DNA of 64,000 bases from Pseudorhodoferax soli. GTDB taxonomy: Bacteria > Pseudomonadota > Gammaproteobacteria > Burkholderiales > Burkholderiaceae_C. Made by a program: the position numbers and the translations under genes. The stretch spans positions 134,553 to 198,552 of the forward strand of contig NZ_QPJK01000007.1 of assembly GCF_003337555.1 (NCBI RefSeq). The letters are read 5' to 3'. Within the stretch, counting starts at the first letter, position 1. Every line of letters begins with the position of its first letter. The notes under the pieces were generated by a model. That model had not been told where the DNA came from and ran no database searches. It saw only the letters and a program-made list of their open reading frames with translations. Shown piece after piece: positions 51,862 through 60,840 of this stretch.

Positions 51862-52293
51862 GTGCCTGCAAGCTTCGAGATCCTCTGCGCCTTCGCCGGA
51901 TGCTTTGCCGGCTCGATGGCCGCTGTTGGCAATCCGCCCGAATGCACCGACTCGGTCGCCATCGCACAGAGGGCGTCGTCGGCCGAGCGCGGTGTGGTGA
52001 TCCCGGGCAATTGCCGCATCTACCGGCTCATCGTTGTCCACGGGCCGAACCCGGCGCCCGGCATGCTGCGTCTTGAGGTCTATGCCGACGACGGTGCGAC
52101 GCCAGCGCGCAAGGTGATCGATGTCGTGCCCGACACCGAAGCGAAGGATGGGGGCCCGCGAGGCGTGCACGGCCCAAGCTCGACGTTGAGCCTCCCTACC
52201 TGGCGCCTTGCCCAGCCGGGCAGATATCGCTACACACTGGCCGGCGCCGGGACGAGACCGATCCTGACCGGTTCGCTTCGGCTCACCGACTGA
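51862..52293 (+). CDS. Hypothetical small exported protein
   Basis: Possible 143-aa protein starting at GTG 51862, with a weak signal-like N-terminus (FEILCAFAGCFAGSMAAVG). The rest is rich in beta-prone residues (RIYRLIVVHGPNPAPGMLRLEVYADD, GRYRYTLAGAGTRPILTGSLRL) and might be a small beta-sandwich. I do not recognise a family. It lies 50 bp after the thioesterase and its start is uncertain, so it is a low-confidence gene call. Confidence 0.45.
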   Translation: MPASFEILCAFAGCFAGSMAAVGNPPECTDSVAIAQRASSAERGVVIPGNCRIYRLIVVHGPNPAPGMLRLEVYADDGATPARKVIDVVPDTEAKDGGPRGVHGPSSTLSLPTWRLAQPGRYRYTLAGAGTRPILTGSLRLTD

Positions 52294-52353
52294 CGCCGTA
52301 CAGGGCCGGCCGCGCGATGTCCCGGGCGGGCGCCAGGAATGCCGCTCGCTGCT

Positions 52354-53268
52354 TCAGCCGTGTGGCTTGCGGGCGGCTTCGAATGCATGCGCCTCGCTCA
52401 GGATCCATTCCCTGAAGAGCTCGAACGGCTGGTTGTGCCGCATGTGCTCGGGGTACACGAAGTGGTAGGAGTCGACCGTGGGGATCGACAGGCCATGCGC
52501 CCGTACCAGGCCGTTCTGCCATGACGACTCGGGCACCAGGAACTCCGGGACGAGCGCGATCCCGAGCCCCGCCTCCGCTGCACGAATCAGCATTGAGTGC
52601 AGTTCAAGGCAGGCGATGTTCTGCGGGCTGGCGTCGGGGATGCCGGCCGCCTCGAACCACTGTCGCCAGGACGAGGGGCGCATCGTGAGATAGAGCAGCG
52701 GAAACTTCAGCACATCGCCTGGGCCCTTTATCCGGCGGCCGATCAGATCGCGGTGCGCCACAGGCACCATGGTCTCGCTGAACAGGAACTCCGAAGTAGC
52801 GCGAGGCCACACAGGCTTGCCATGGTGGATCGCCGCTTCGAAGTGCTCCTCCTCGAAGAGGAAAGGGATGTTCCGCACGCCCATGTTGACGCGCACGCCG
52901 TCGTTCTGCTGGTAGAAGCGCGGCAGCCTCGGGATGAGCCACTCGTTCGCAAACGTGGGCATGATCGCCAGCTCGACGCTTCCTTTTCCGCTTCCGTGCG
53001 CAGCGATCGACAAGGTGTCCCGCTCGAGTGCGCGAAGCGAGCCCCGGACCTGTTCGCTGTACAGCCGCCCGGCCTTGGTCAGGACGACGCGCTGCTTCAC
53101 GCGCACGAACAGGGAGACGTTCAAGTTCTCCTCCAGCATGGCGATCTGGCGGGAGATTGCGCTTTCCGTGAGGAACAACTCACGCGCAGCGAACGTGAAG
53201 CTCTCGTGCCGGGCGGCCGCCTCGAATGCACTGAGCGCGGCCATGTTGGGGGTTCTTATGCGACGCAT
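52354..53268 (-). CDS. LysR-family regulator (GcvA-like), paralogue of that at 58308
   Basis: A 304-aa LysR protein: MAALSAFEAAARHESFTFAARELFLTESAISRQIAMLEENL is the winged helix, and EFLVPESS and ELFREWILSEAHAF mark the C-terminal end. Long identical stretches with the LysR at 58308 (RVKQRVVLTKAGRLY, EEEHFEAAIHHGKPVWPRATSE) show recent common origin. It sits 214 bp downstream of a Bug gene on the same strand, the same arrangement as the second copy. Probably controls that Bug gene. Confidence 0.93.
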   Translation of the reverse strand: MRRIRTPNMAALSAFEAAARHESFTFAARELFLTESAISRQIAMLEENLNVSLFVRVKQRVVLTKAGRLYSEQVRGSLRALERDTLSIAAHGSGKGSVELAIMPTFANEWLIPRLPRFYQQNDGVRVNMGVRNIPFLFEEEHFEAAIHHGKPVWPRATSEFLFSETMVPVAHRDLIGRRIKGPGDVLKFPLLYLTMRPSSWRQWFEAAGIPDASPQNIACLELHSMLIRAAEAGLGIALVPEFLVPESSWQNGLVRAHGLSIPTVDSYHFVYPEHMRHNQPFELFREWILSEAHAFEAARKPHG

Positions 53269-53482
53269 GGAGTCGTTCCAGGAGATTCGAGCGATTGGAA
53301 CGAAAGCTTACAAGACGGAGAGGTGCGTTCCTTGCGATCCTCGATGCCGCGCTGCGCGCTGCGCGCTACGCACTGTGCGCGGCGGCGATCGCTCGACCGC
53401 AGCACCGATGGCTGCCATGAGGACACAACGGCCGCCGACGCTCGGCGTCGGCCCGGCGCCGCTGTGCGGACACTCCGTGTGC

Positions 53483-54451
53483 CTATTTCTTGTTTCGCAG
53501 TCCAACCTCGTCGATCACCGGCGTCCAGGTCTCGAAGTCCATCGCAATCAGGTCTGACAGACCCGCGGATTCCTTGAACTCCACGCTCATGAGCTTGCTG
53601 AGCTTCTCCTTGGCTACATCGTCCTCCAATGCCTTGCGGACACCTTGCTGCAGGTCCGCGAGGAACGCGGTGGACTCGCCGCGACCGGCAAGGAAGCCGA
53701 ACCAGAGCTCTCCAGCAATGCCTGGAACGCCTTGCTCTGCCATGGTCGGGACATCGGGCAGGAGCGTGGAGCGCTCCTTGCCGAACGAAGCGAGGACCTT
53801 GATCTTCTTCGCGCGATGGCGCTCGACGAAGTCGGCTTGGGCGTCGATCGCCGACTCGATCTGTCCCGCCATCAGGTCGTTGGCCATCGGCGCGCCACCC
53901 TGGTAGGAAACCGGATTGGCCTGCAGGTTCACTGCCTTGGCGAACTTGAGTCCGACCAGGTGGCCGAAGGAGCCGGGACCATTCGTTCCGTACGTGAACT
54001 GGTTGTCCTTGCCCGACTTGACGAACTCCTGGATCGAGTTCGCGGCGCTGCCAAAGGGCACCGCCAAGGCCATCGGTGCCCGTCCGACCTGCGCGACGCC
54101 GACGAAGTCGCGCTTGAAGTTGTAGGCGCTCGAGTCCTCGAAGACGATCGAGTTGATCACCAGTCCGCTCGAGCCGAGCAGGACGGTCGATCCATCGCGC
54201 TGTTGACCCTTGAGCCATGCGAGACCAATGCGCCCGCCTGCGCCGCTCTTGTTCTCAACGATCACCGTTCGTCCCAGCGTGGTCTTGAGCCGTTCGGCCA
54301 GGATGCGCGCCATGACATCCACGCTGCCTCCAGGGGGATACGGCACGATGATGGTCAATGGTTTCGACTGGGCAATCGCGTTCAGTGGCGCGATCAGCGA
54401 TGCGGTGCCGGTCGCGAGGGCTGCTGCGACGATGGTGCGGCGGTTTTTCAT
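53483..54451 (-). CDS. Bug-family solute-binding protein
   Basis: A 322-aa Bug protein; leader with RRTIVAAALATGTASLIAPLNAIAQ. Signature IIVPYPPGGSVDVMARILAERL, ENKSGAGGRIGLAWLKG, TYGTNGPGSFGHLVGLKF and SYQGGAPMANDLMAGQIESAIDAQADFV. The usual IPYKG loop reads VSYQG. It is transcribed with the downstream LysR gene. Despite its similar setting it is not especially close to the Bug at 59383, so the duplicated regulators serve diverged transport proteins. Confidence 0.93.
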   Translation of the reverse strand: MKNRRTIVAAALATGTASLIAPLNAIAQSKPLTIIVPYPPGGSVDVMARILAERLKTTLGRTVIVENKSGAGGRIGLAWLKGQQRDGSTVLLGSSGLVINSIVFEDSSAYNFKRDFVGVAQVGRAPMALAVPFGSAANSIQEFVKSGKDNQFTYGTNGPGSFGHLVGLKFAKAVNLQANPVSYQGGAPMANDLMAGQIESAIDAQADFVERHRAKKIKVLASFGKERSTLLPDVPTMAEQGVPGIAGELWFGFLAGRGESTAFLADLQQGVRKALEDDVAKEKLSKLMSVEFKESAGLSDLIAMDFETWTPVIDEVGLRNKK

Positions 54452-54761
54452 TCTCGGTCCCCAGGTGATGCTTTTGTTGGCGTCGGTCACCGGCTCCGAT
54501 GCATAGAGCCGATGCTGCCGACGATGGAAGAATTCCTGCGCGTTCGCTCACGCGGACAAGCAGGCACGAGTCATGTCCGGCGTGGATCCCTGACTGGCGC
54601 GCATTCTTTGAAGGTGCTGAAAGTGGGTAAAGCGATTAATAGTTGCGACGTGATGATCAACGCGAACTAACCTGCAGTTTTCATGCCACACCGAAGGTTC
54701 TTTGAGCGCATCAAGCGATGCATGCGGTGTCGGTTTCAGCAGATCGACCGTCGAGCGTGGC

Positions 54762-54767
54762 TATACT
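54762..54767 (+). promoter_or_regulatory. Probable -10 box of the metX promoter
   Basis: TATACT lies seven bases before the first base-paired residue of the riboswitch stem (54774), so transcription would begin at the riboswitch 5' end. A good -35 box at standard spacing was not seen. Confidence 0.5.
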
Positions 54768-54770
54768 TTT

Positions 54771-54842
54771 CATGCGCCGATTTGTCCCAGCTTGCGGGCG
54801 CCGGATCCTTGTAGATCCGAAGTACAGCTAAACACGGACGCC
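54771..54842 (+). promoter_or_regulatory. SAM-II-type (SAM-alpha/metA) riboswitch upstream of metX
   Basis: The leader matches the SAM-II aptamer: P1 stem GCGCC (54774-54778) with GGCGC (54797-54801), the conserved loop GATTTG right after the first strand (54779-54784), GCTTGCGG before the second, and GCTAAA at 54827-54832. GTCC (54784-54787) can pair with GGAC (54836-54839) to form the pseudoknot. An extra hairpin (GGATC/GATCC, 54803-54819) sits in the connecting segment. S-adenosylmethionine binding would lower metX expression. Position directly before metX and before an intrinsic terminator supports the call. Confidence 0.8.
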
Positions 54843-54844
54843 CC

Positions 54845-54880
54845 ACCCGGCTTCGTTTTTCAGCGAGCCGGGTTTTTTTG
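54845..54880 (+). terminator. Intrinsic terminator between the riboswitch and metX
   Basis: ACCCGGCT (54845-54852) pairs with AGCCGGGT (54866-54873) and is followed by a T-run to 54879, giving a typical rho-independent terminator 12 bases before the metX ATG. With the riboswitch just upstream this suggests transcription attenuation: the terminator must be bypassed when methionine/SAM is scarce. How the aptamer controls it is not obvious, since no alternative pairing with the terminator stem was found. Confidence 0.85.
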
Positions 54881-54891
54881 TTTTTGCGTCC

Positions 54892-56025
54892 ATGCCACTC
54901 ACTGCGCATCCTCAGTCCATGCCATTCAGCCAGCCGCTGCCGCTGCAAAGCGGCGCGGCGATCCGCGACTACGCGCTGAGCTACGAGACCTACGGCACGC
55001 TCAACGCCAGCAAGAGCAATGCGGTGCTGATCTGCCACGCGCTGAACGCCTCGCACCATGTGGCGGGCGTCTACGAAGGCCAGCCCAAGTCCGAAGGCTG
55101 GTGGGACAACATGATCGGCTCCGGCAAGCCGGTCGATACCGACCGCTTCTTCGTCATCGGTGTGAACAACCTGGGCTCATGCTTCGGCTCCACCGGCCCC
55201 ATGCACGTGAATCCGGACACGGGCCGCGTCTACGGCGCCGACTTCCCGGTCGTCACCGTGGAGGACTGGGTCGACGCCCAGGCCCGGCTGCTCGACGAAC
55301 TGGGCATCCGCCAGCTCGCGGCCGTGATGGGCGGCAGCCTGGGCGGCATGCAGGCCCTGTGCTGGAGCCTGCGCTACCCCGAGCGCGTGCGCCATGCCGT
55401 GGTGGTGGCCAGCGCGCCCAACCTCAACGCCGAGAACATCGCCTTCAACGAGGTGGCGCGCCGCGCCATCGTGACCGACCCCGATTTCCACGGCGGCCAC
55501 TTCTACGCGCAGGGCGTGGTGCCCAAGCGCGGCCTGCGCATCGCGCGCATGATCGGCCACATCACCTACCTCAGCGACGACGTCATGAACGAGAAGTTCG
55601 GGCGCCAGCTGCGCGAAGGCATCGATTTGAAGTACAGCACGCAGGACATCGAGTTCCAGATCGAGAGCTACCTGCGCTACCAGGGGGAGAAGTTCAGCGG
55701 CTACTTCGACGGGAACACCTACTTGCTCATGACGCGTGCGCTCGACTACTTCGACCCGGCCCGCACGCATGGCGGCAACCTGGCGCAGGCGCTGGCGCAG
55801 ACCCAGGCCAAGTTCCTGCTCGTGAGCTTCACGACCGACTGGCGCTTCGCCCCGGCGCGCAGCCGCGAGATCGTGCAGGCCCTGCTCGACAACAAGCGTG
55901 CCGTCAGCTACGCGGAGATCGACGCGCCGCACGGGCACGACGCTTTCCTGCTCGACGATGCGCGCTACCTCAACGTGGTGCGCGCCTACTTCGCGCGCAT
56001 CGCTGCCGAAGGAGTCGCGGCATGA
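54892..56025 (+). CDS. metX: Homoserine O-acyltransferase
   Basis: A 377-aa alpha/beta-hydrolase-fold MetX, first step of methionine synthesis from homoserine. [27 protein letters not shown] at the N-terminus, the nucleophile elbow [12 protein letters not shown] near residue 147, [17 protein letters not shown] and the catalytic His in [12 protein letters not shown]. Proteobacterial MetX proteins may use succinyl- or acetyl-CoA, which the sequence does not settle for me. Its stop overlaps the metW start (ATGA) and it is preceded by a riboswitch and terminator. Confidence 0.97.
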   Translation: MPLTAHPQSMPFSQPLPLQSGAAIRDYALSYETYGTLNASKSNAVLICHALNASHHVAGVYEGQPKSEGWWDNMIGSGKPVDTDRFFVIGVNNLGSCFGSTGPMHVNPDTGRVYGADFPVVTVEDWVDAQARLLDELGIRQLAAVMGGSLGGMQALCWSLRYPERVRHAVVVASAPNLNAENIAFNEVARRAIVTDPDFHGGHFYAQGVVPKRGLRIARMIGHITYLSDDVMNEKFGRQLREGIDLKYSTQDIEFQIESYLRYQGEKFSGYFDGNTYLLMTRALDYFDPARTHGGNLAQALAQTQAKFLLVSFTTDWRFAPARSREIVQALLDNKRAVSYAEIDAPHGHDAFLLDDARYLNVVRAYFARIAAEGVAA

Positions 56026-56606
56026 GCGACCAATCGACGATGGAGACCATCGCGCGCCTCGTGCCACAGGGCGCACGCGTGCTCGACCTGGGTTGCGGCG
56101 ACGGTGCGCTGCTGGCCCACCTGCAGGCCACGCGCGGCTGCACGGGCTACGGCATCGAGATCGCGGATGCCAACGTGCTGGCCTGCGTGCAGCGCGGCGT
56201 CGACGTGATCCAGCTCAACCTCGAGGAAGGCCTGGCGATGTTCGACGACGCCAGCTTCGACGCGGTGCTGCAGATCGACACGCTGCAGCACCTGCGCAAT
56301 GCCGAGACCATGCTGCGCGAGACCGCGCGCGTAGGCCGGCGCGGCATCGTCGCCTTCCCCAACTTCGCCCACTGGCCGAACCGGCTGTCGGTGCTGCGCG
56401 GGCGCATGCCGGTGACGCGCCGCCTGCCCTACCAGTGGTACGACACGCCCAACATCCGCGTGGGCACCTACAAGGACTTCGAGTCGCTGGCGCGCGAGAA
56501 CGGCCTTAGGATCCTGGACGCGTTCGGTCTGCAGGCGGGCCTGGAGATCCGCGTGTTCCCGAACGCGCGAGCCTCAACGGCGTTTTTCCACTTCGAGCCG
56601 TCGTGA
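56022..56606 (+). CDS. metW: Methionine biosynthesis protein MetW
   Basis: A 194-aa methyltransferase-fold protein: [16 protein letters not shown] near residue 21 is the SAM-binding motif, with [29 protein letters not shown] and the family-typical [43 protein letters not shown]. MetW is required with MetX for homoserine acylation in several proteobacteria and is nearly always in this pair. Translated in tight coupling with metX. Confidence 0.97.
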   Translation: MSDQSTMETIARLVPQGARVLDLGCGDGALLAHLQATRGCTGYGIEIADANVLACVQRGVDVIQLNLEEGLAMFDDASFDAVLQIDTLQHLRNAETMLRETARVGRRGIVAFPNFAHWPNRLSVLRGRMPVTRRLPYQWYDTPNIRVGTYKDFESLARENGLRILDAFGLQAGLEIRVFPNARASTAFFHFEPS

Positions 56607-56842
56607 CCGGGCGACGCCGGCACGTGCGACCCTGACACAGCGCTCCTGCGCACGCGGCGGCTTACCGGGCCGCTCCGTGCGCATCCGCGCTGCCGCTGCT
56701 GGGCTGTGCGCTGACGCGAGGCGCGCACAGGATCGACGAGAGATTCCCTTCCACACGCGCACCCATCGCCAATCCCCGGGTGCAAGGGCTGATCGAGAGC
56801 CGCTGAACTGGCGGGCGAAACTGCTGCCGCGCCCCAGTCGCT

Positions 56843-58057
56843 CTAGGACGCGCTTGACCGTGCAGCTGCCCAGGCGCGCTGCAGCCGCACGGCGCCTTCC
56901 TGAATCCGGGGTATCGAGTGCGCAGTGAAGGACACGCGCAGCGTCGCCGGGTCGGGCTCGTCGGCATGGAACCCTGCTCCCGGGACGAACACCACCTTGT
57001 GCTCGATTCCCTTCGCCAGCAACGCGGCGGCATCCACTGGCGCAGCAAGGCGAGCCCACAGGAACATGCCGCCCTCCGGCTCGTCGAAGTCGAGCGCCTC
57101 GGGCAGAAGCTCACGCAGAGCCTGGGACAGCGCGCGACACTTCGCGCCGTATGCCTGCCGCATCAGCTCGAGCCGAGGCTCGAGTCGCCCACTGGCCAGG
57201 TATTCCGAAGCGATGCGCTGCGTCCACGGCGAGCTGCCGACATCGGCGCTCTGTTTCGCGACATAGCAGCGGTGAGCGATCGATGCGGGCGCAACGCTCC
57301 AAGCCACACGGATGCCGGGCGCGAGAATCTTGGAAAGGCTCGCCATGTGAACGACCCAGTCGGCCGCGCCGTCAATGCGCTGGGCGAGCGCGTAAAGGGA
57401 CTCGACGGGTACGCCGCTGAAGCGAAGCTCGCTGTAAGGGTCATCTTCGGCAATGACGAAGCGATGCTGCACCGCCAGCGCCACAAGCCGAAGCCGACGT
57501 TCCAACGAAAGTGTCACGCCCGCGGGATTGCCGAAGGTGGGGACGGTGTAGAGAAGCTTGGGACGCACGCCCCGGGCGCGCAGGTCTTCGAGGGTGCGCT
57601 CGAGGGCGTCGATGTCCAATCCCTGTCGATCCGTCGGCACGGCAACGATGCGTGCGCCGCTGACGCGGATGGCCTGGATGTTGTTGGGATAGGTCGGACT
57701 CTCCACCAGAACCACATCCCCTTCATTGACCATCACGCGCAGCAACAGGTCGAACGCCTGTTGCGATCCTGTCGTGACGGTGACGTTCTCGGGCGCCGCC
57801 CTCACACCGCGCCGTGCCATGAAGTTGATCGCCTGCTCCTTGATCTCCGAGATGCCGTCGGTCATCCCGTACTGCAGGCATCTTGCGCTGTCCTGGAAGG
57901 CCCGCTCCGACGCTTCCCGCAGGCCCTCGACGTCGAACAGGGTCTTGTCGGGATATCCCCCTGCGAAGGAGATCATCTCCGGGTCGGAGAGGTACTTGAA
58001 CAGCTCGCGAATGGGTGAGCTGGCGGGATGGACGAAGGCGCGTGAGAAGGAGTGCAT
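56843..58057 (-). CDS. PLP-dependent aminotransferase (2-aminoadipate/LysN-like, class I/II)
   Basis: A 404-aa fold-type I aminotransferase: FAGGYPDKTLFDVEGL, LQYGMTDGISEIKEQ, TGSQQAFDLLLRVMV, PKLLYTVPTFGNPAGVTLS, and the PLP lysine in ASLSKILAPGIRVAWSV near residue 238; GGMFLWARL and LRVSFTA at the end. The family includes LysN, aromatic aminotransferases and the catalytic half of MocR regulators, but no GntR domain is attached here. It faces metW convergently. Substrate likely an aromatic or 2-aminoadipate-like amino acid. Confidence 0.9.
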   Translation of the reverse strand: MHSFSRAFVHPASSPIRELFKYLSDPEMISFAGGYPDKTLFDVEGLREASERAFQDSARCLQYGMTDGISEIKEQAINFMARRGVRAAPENVTVTTGSQQAFDLLLRVMVNEGDVVLVESPTYPNNIQAIRVSGARIVAVPTDRQGLDIDALERTLEDLRARGVRPKLLYTVPTFGNPAGVTLSLERRLRLVALAVQHRFVIAEDDPYSELRFSGVPVESLYALAQRIDGAADWVVHMASLSKILAPGIRVAWSVAPASIAHRCYVAKQSADVGSSPWTQRIASEYLASGRLEPRLELMRQAYGAKCRALSQALRELLPEALDFDEPEGGMFLWARLAAPVDAAALLAKGIEHKVVFVPGAGFHADEPDPATLRVSFTAHSIPRIQEGAVRLQRAWAAARSSAS

Positions 58058-58307
58058 GGCAGTCGATTGACCCAGGGGTGGGGAAGTGATCGACAGGAGC
58101 CGCGATGCATCCATGCGGCGTATCCAGCAGCTTGGGCCGCAGGCACATGCCTGTGCGCTCCCGTTCGATGGCCCATTCTTCGGTCAGACCCGCCGCCGGT
58201 AAAGCGACCAATACTTGCAGCTTGATGAGTTATGCGCATCATCCGGGATGCGTGTCTGCGAAAGACCAGCATGTCCCCGAGTGCTGCTCACGACGGCGCA
58301 GGTCCCT

Positions 58308-59240
58308 TCACGTGGACGGGCAAGGGGTCACGCCAACCGTGCCGGTTACCCTGAACGTGCAGGCCTCCGACAGCAACCACGCCCGAAAGAGTTCCATGGG
58401 GCGGCTGTGTCGCAGGTCGTTGGGGTAGACCAGGTGGTACGCGTCCTCGGTCTGGATCGACAGGCTGTGCACCTGGACGAGTCCACGGCTCCAGGCCTCC
58501 CGTGAAACAAAGAACTCCGGCACCAGTGCGATGCCCAGGCCGGCTTGCGCGGCACGGACGAGCATGGAGTGAAGCTCGAACCCCGTCGTGTGGCCTGGCA
58601 TCGCCTCAGGAAGGCCCGCGGCCTCCAGCCAAAGCCGCCATGAGTACGGCCGCATGGTCTGATACAGCAGCGGATAGCGCAGCACGTCCGCAGGCGCGCG
58701 GATGCTGTCCGCCACCAGGTCCTGCCGCGCGATCGGGATCATCCGCTCGCCGAACAGATGCTCCGAAGTCGCCCGCGGCCAGACTGGCTTGCCATGGTGG
58801 ATCGCCGCCTCGAAGTGCTCTTCTTCGAACTGGAAGGGGCTGTTGCGTACCCCCATGTTCACGCGCAGTTCCGGGTGCAACGCGTAAAAGCCAGGCAGCC
58901 GGGGAATCAGCCACTCCGTGGCAAAGGTCGGCATCACGGCCAACTCCAGGCTCCCCTGCCCCCCGCCGTGCGCAGCGACCGACAGCGTGTCCCTCTCCAG
59001 CGCACGGAGCGAGGCGCGAACCTGTTCGCCATAGAGGCGGCCCGCCTTCGTCAAGACAACCCGCTGCTTGACGCGCACGAACAGCGGTACGTCCAGATGC
59101 TCCTCCAGAATCCCGATCTGCCTGGAGATGTTGCTCTCGGTCTGCGAGAGCTCGCGCGCCGCCAAGGTGAAGCTCTCATGCCTGGCTGCGGCTTCGAAGG
59201 CGGTGAGCGCCGCCATGTTGGGTGTGCGTATGCGCCGCAT
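58308..59240 (-). CDS. LysR-family regulator, paralogue of that at 52354
   Basis: A 310-aa LysR protein starting at ATG 59240 (RRIRTPNMAALTAFEAAARHESF), the same beginning as the paralogue at 52354. The two share most residues of the DNA-binding half and blocks such as ALERDTLS and MRPYSWR/MRPSSWR in the effector half; C-terminal tails differ. It is 142 bp downstream of the Bug gene at 59383. The effector pocket probably senses the ligand of that Bug protein or its product. Confidence 0.93.
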   Translation of the reverse strand: MRRIRTPNMAALTAFEAAARHESFTLAARELSQTESNISRQIGILEEHLDVPLFVRVKQRVVLTKAGRLYGEQVRASLRALERDTLSVAAHGGGQGSLELAVMPTFATEWLIPRLPGFYALHPELRVNMGVRNSPFQFEEEHFEAAIHHGKPVWPRATSEHLFGERMIPIARQDLVADSIRAPADVLRYPLLYQTMRPYSWRLWLEAAGLPEAMPGHTTGFELHSMLVRAAQAGLGIALVPEFFVSREAWSRGLVQVHSLSIQTEDAYHLVYPNDLRHSRPMELFRAWLLSEACTFRVTGTVGVTPCPST

Positions 59241-59382
59241 TCCTGGTGTCGATCTCCGATCGAAGTGCTGGAGCCATGGATGGCCCGCACGACCGCGGTT
59301 CCCGTCCCGACGCACGTTCGCGGCCGTGCCAAGGCCTGGACGCGGTCTGGTCCGCGATCACAGGCGCAGGTGAAGGGACCGG

Positions 59383-60345
59383 TCAGTCGAGCGTGATGTT
59401 CATCGGTTTGAGGATCTCGTTCCAGCGCTGGTACTGCTGGTCGTAGTAGGCCGCGAAGTCGTCGTAGTTGGAGTTCATCGGAACGACACCGAGATCCTTC
59501 ATCCGCGCCAGGTTGTGTGCATCCTTCATCGCAACCTGCACCTCCGCGCTGATGCGACGCATGATCTCCACGGGCGTACCCGCCGGTGCGAAGAAGCCCT
59601 CGAAGCTGGTCACGTCGAATCCGGGGTACGACTCGGCCAGTGTCGGGATGCTCGGCGCATAGGGGTTGCGGGACGATGTGGTCACGGCAAGGCCGCGCAG
59701 CGTCTTCTCGGTGATGAACGGCAACGCTTCGACCACCACGGCCATGTCGACCTGCCCGGCCAGCGTGTCCTGGATGGTCGGCATGCCTCCCTTGTACGCG
59801 ACGTTCGTCAGCTGGATCCCCGCGGCTTTGGACAGCAGTTCGCACGACAGGTGGCCGCTGGTGCCGATCCCGTAGTTTGCGCAGCTGACGGAGCCGGGAT
59901 CGGCCTTAGACTGCTTGATGACATCCTGCAGCGACTGGTACTTGGACTTGGGATTGACGACAAGGTAGTTGGTCACGGTGATGAGGCTCGCGACCGGTGC
60001 GAGATCTTCCCTCTTGACGGCGGCCTTCTTGTAGAGCTGCGTCATGTAGATGTTGGGCGTTCCCCCCAACAGTAGCGTGTATCCGTCCGGCTTCGCGCGC
60101 GCGACGAACTGCGAGCCGATCACCGTCCCGGCCCCGGGCTTGTTGTCGATGATGAAGGGCTGGCCGAACGCCTTGCTCAGGTGCTGTGCGCTCATGCGCG
60201 CCATCTGGTCTGCAAGGCCGCCCGGCGTGTAGGGCACGACGATCGTCACCGGCTTGGAAGGCCAGGTGTCCGCCGCCGCCGGCTGCGCCCATACGAGGGC
60301 GCTCAGCGCGATGGACGACAGGTACGTCATTGCGGAAAGCTTCAT
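59383..60345 (-). CDS. Bug-family solute-binding protein, close to that at 31782
   Basis: A 320-aa Bug protein: signal peptide ending at QPAAA, signature IVVPYTPGGLADQMARMSAQ, DNKPGAGTVIGSQFVARAKPDGYTLLLG, VSCANYGIGTSGHLSCELL and KGGMPTIQDTLAGQVDMAVVVEALPF. These last blocks are nearly the same as in the Bug at 31782 and distinct from the other six in the window. It precedes a LysR gene and lies downstream of two tannase-like genes on the same strand. Confidence 0.94.
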   Translation of the reverse strand: MKLSAMTYLSSIALSALVWAQPAAADTWPSKPVTIVVPYTPGGLADQMARMSAQHLSKAFGQPFIIDNKPGAGTVIGSQFVARAKPDGYTLLLGGTPNIYMTQLYKKAAVKREDLAPVASLITVTNYLVVNPKSKYQSLQDVIKQSKADPGSVSCANYGIGTSGHLSCELLSKAAGIQLTNVAYKGGMPTIQDTLAGQVDMAVVVEALPFITEKTLRGLAVTTSSRNPYAPSIPTLAESYPGFDVTSFEGFFAPAGTPVEIMRRISAEVQVAMKDAHNLARMKDLGVVPMNSNYDDFAAYYDQQYQRWNEILKPMNITLD

Positions 60346-60840
60346 GTGTTGTCTCCAATGTGGTCTCTGACTGATTCCACCGGATCGAACTGTCGCCAGG
60401 CAACTCGTACCGAGCCGGTCGAGCGCGCAATGGAGCGTTCATGAAGATCTGGAATGAGCTGCTGACGCGACAGCGTTCGCTCCGGGGCTCGCAAACTCTA
60501 TGAGCTACCCGCTTCATGCAGAATTGAATTTGATTTCATGCCCGCGACGTCAGATTCGGGCAAGGGCATTGGCGCGGCAATGCGGCGCAGCGTCATGCCC
60601 TCACGCGCGCCGGTCCGGCCCCTGCCCTGAGAAGCGGAACGATCGGTTCGGGATCCATCCCGTTGTTCTCGAAGCGGGAGCTGGCGTTGATGCTCCCACG
60701 GCGTTGCGACGGTCGCGACCGTCGAGCGCGAACCCGGCATCGGGTTCAGCGCATCGAGCGCGGCGTATGGCGTAACGGCCGTGCAGCCAGCGGCGCCGGC
60801 GCACAGCACCGGCGCCGCTTCTGAGCTTGCCAGCCTCCGT
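60346..60840. other. 495-bp intergenic region upstream of a Bug gene
   Basis: No gene is supported. It holds the promoter of the Bug-LysR unit and follows the tannase-like gene. An AT-rich stretch with AATTGAATTTGATTT at 60523-60537 stands out from the GC-rich flanks and may be the promoter or an operator. Confidence 0.45.
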
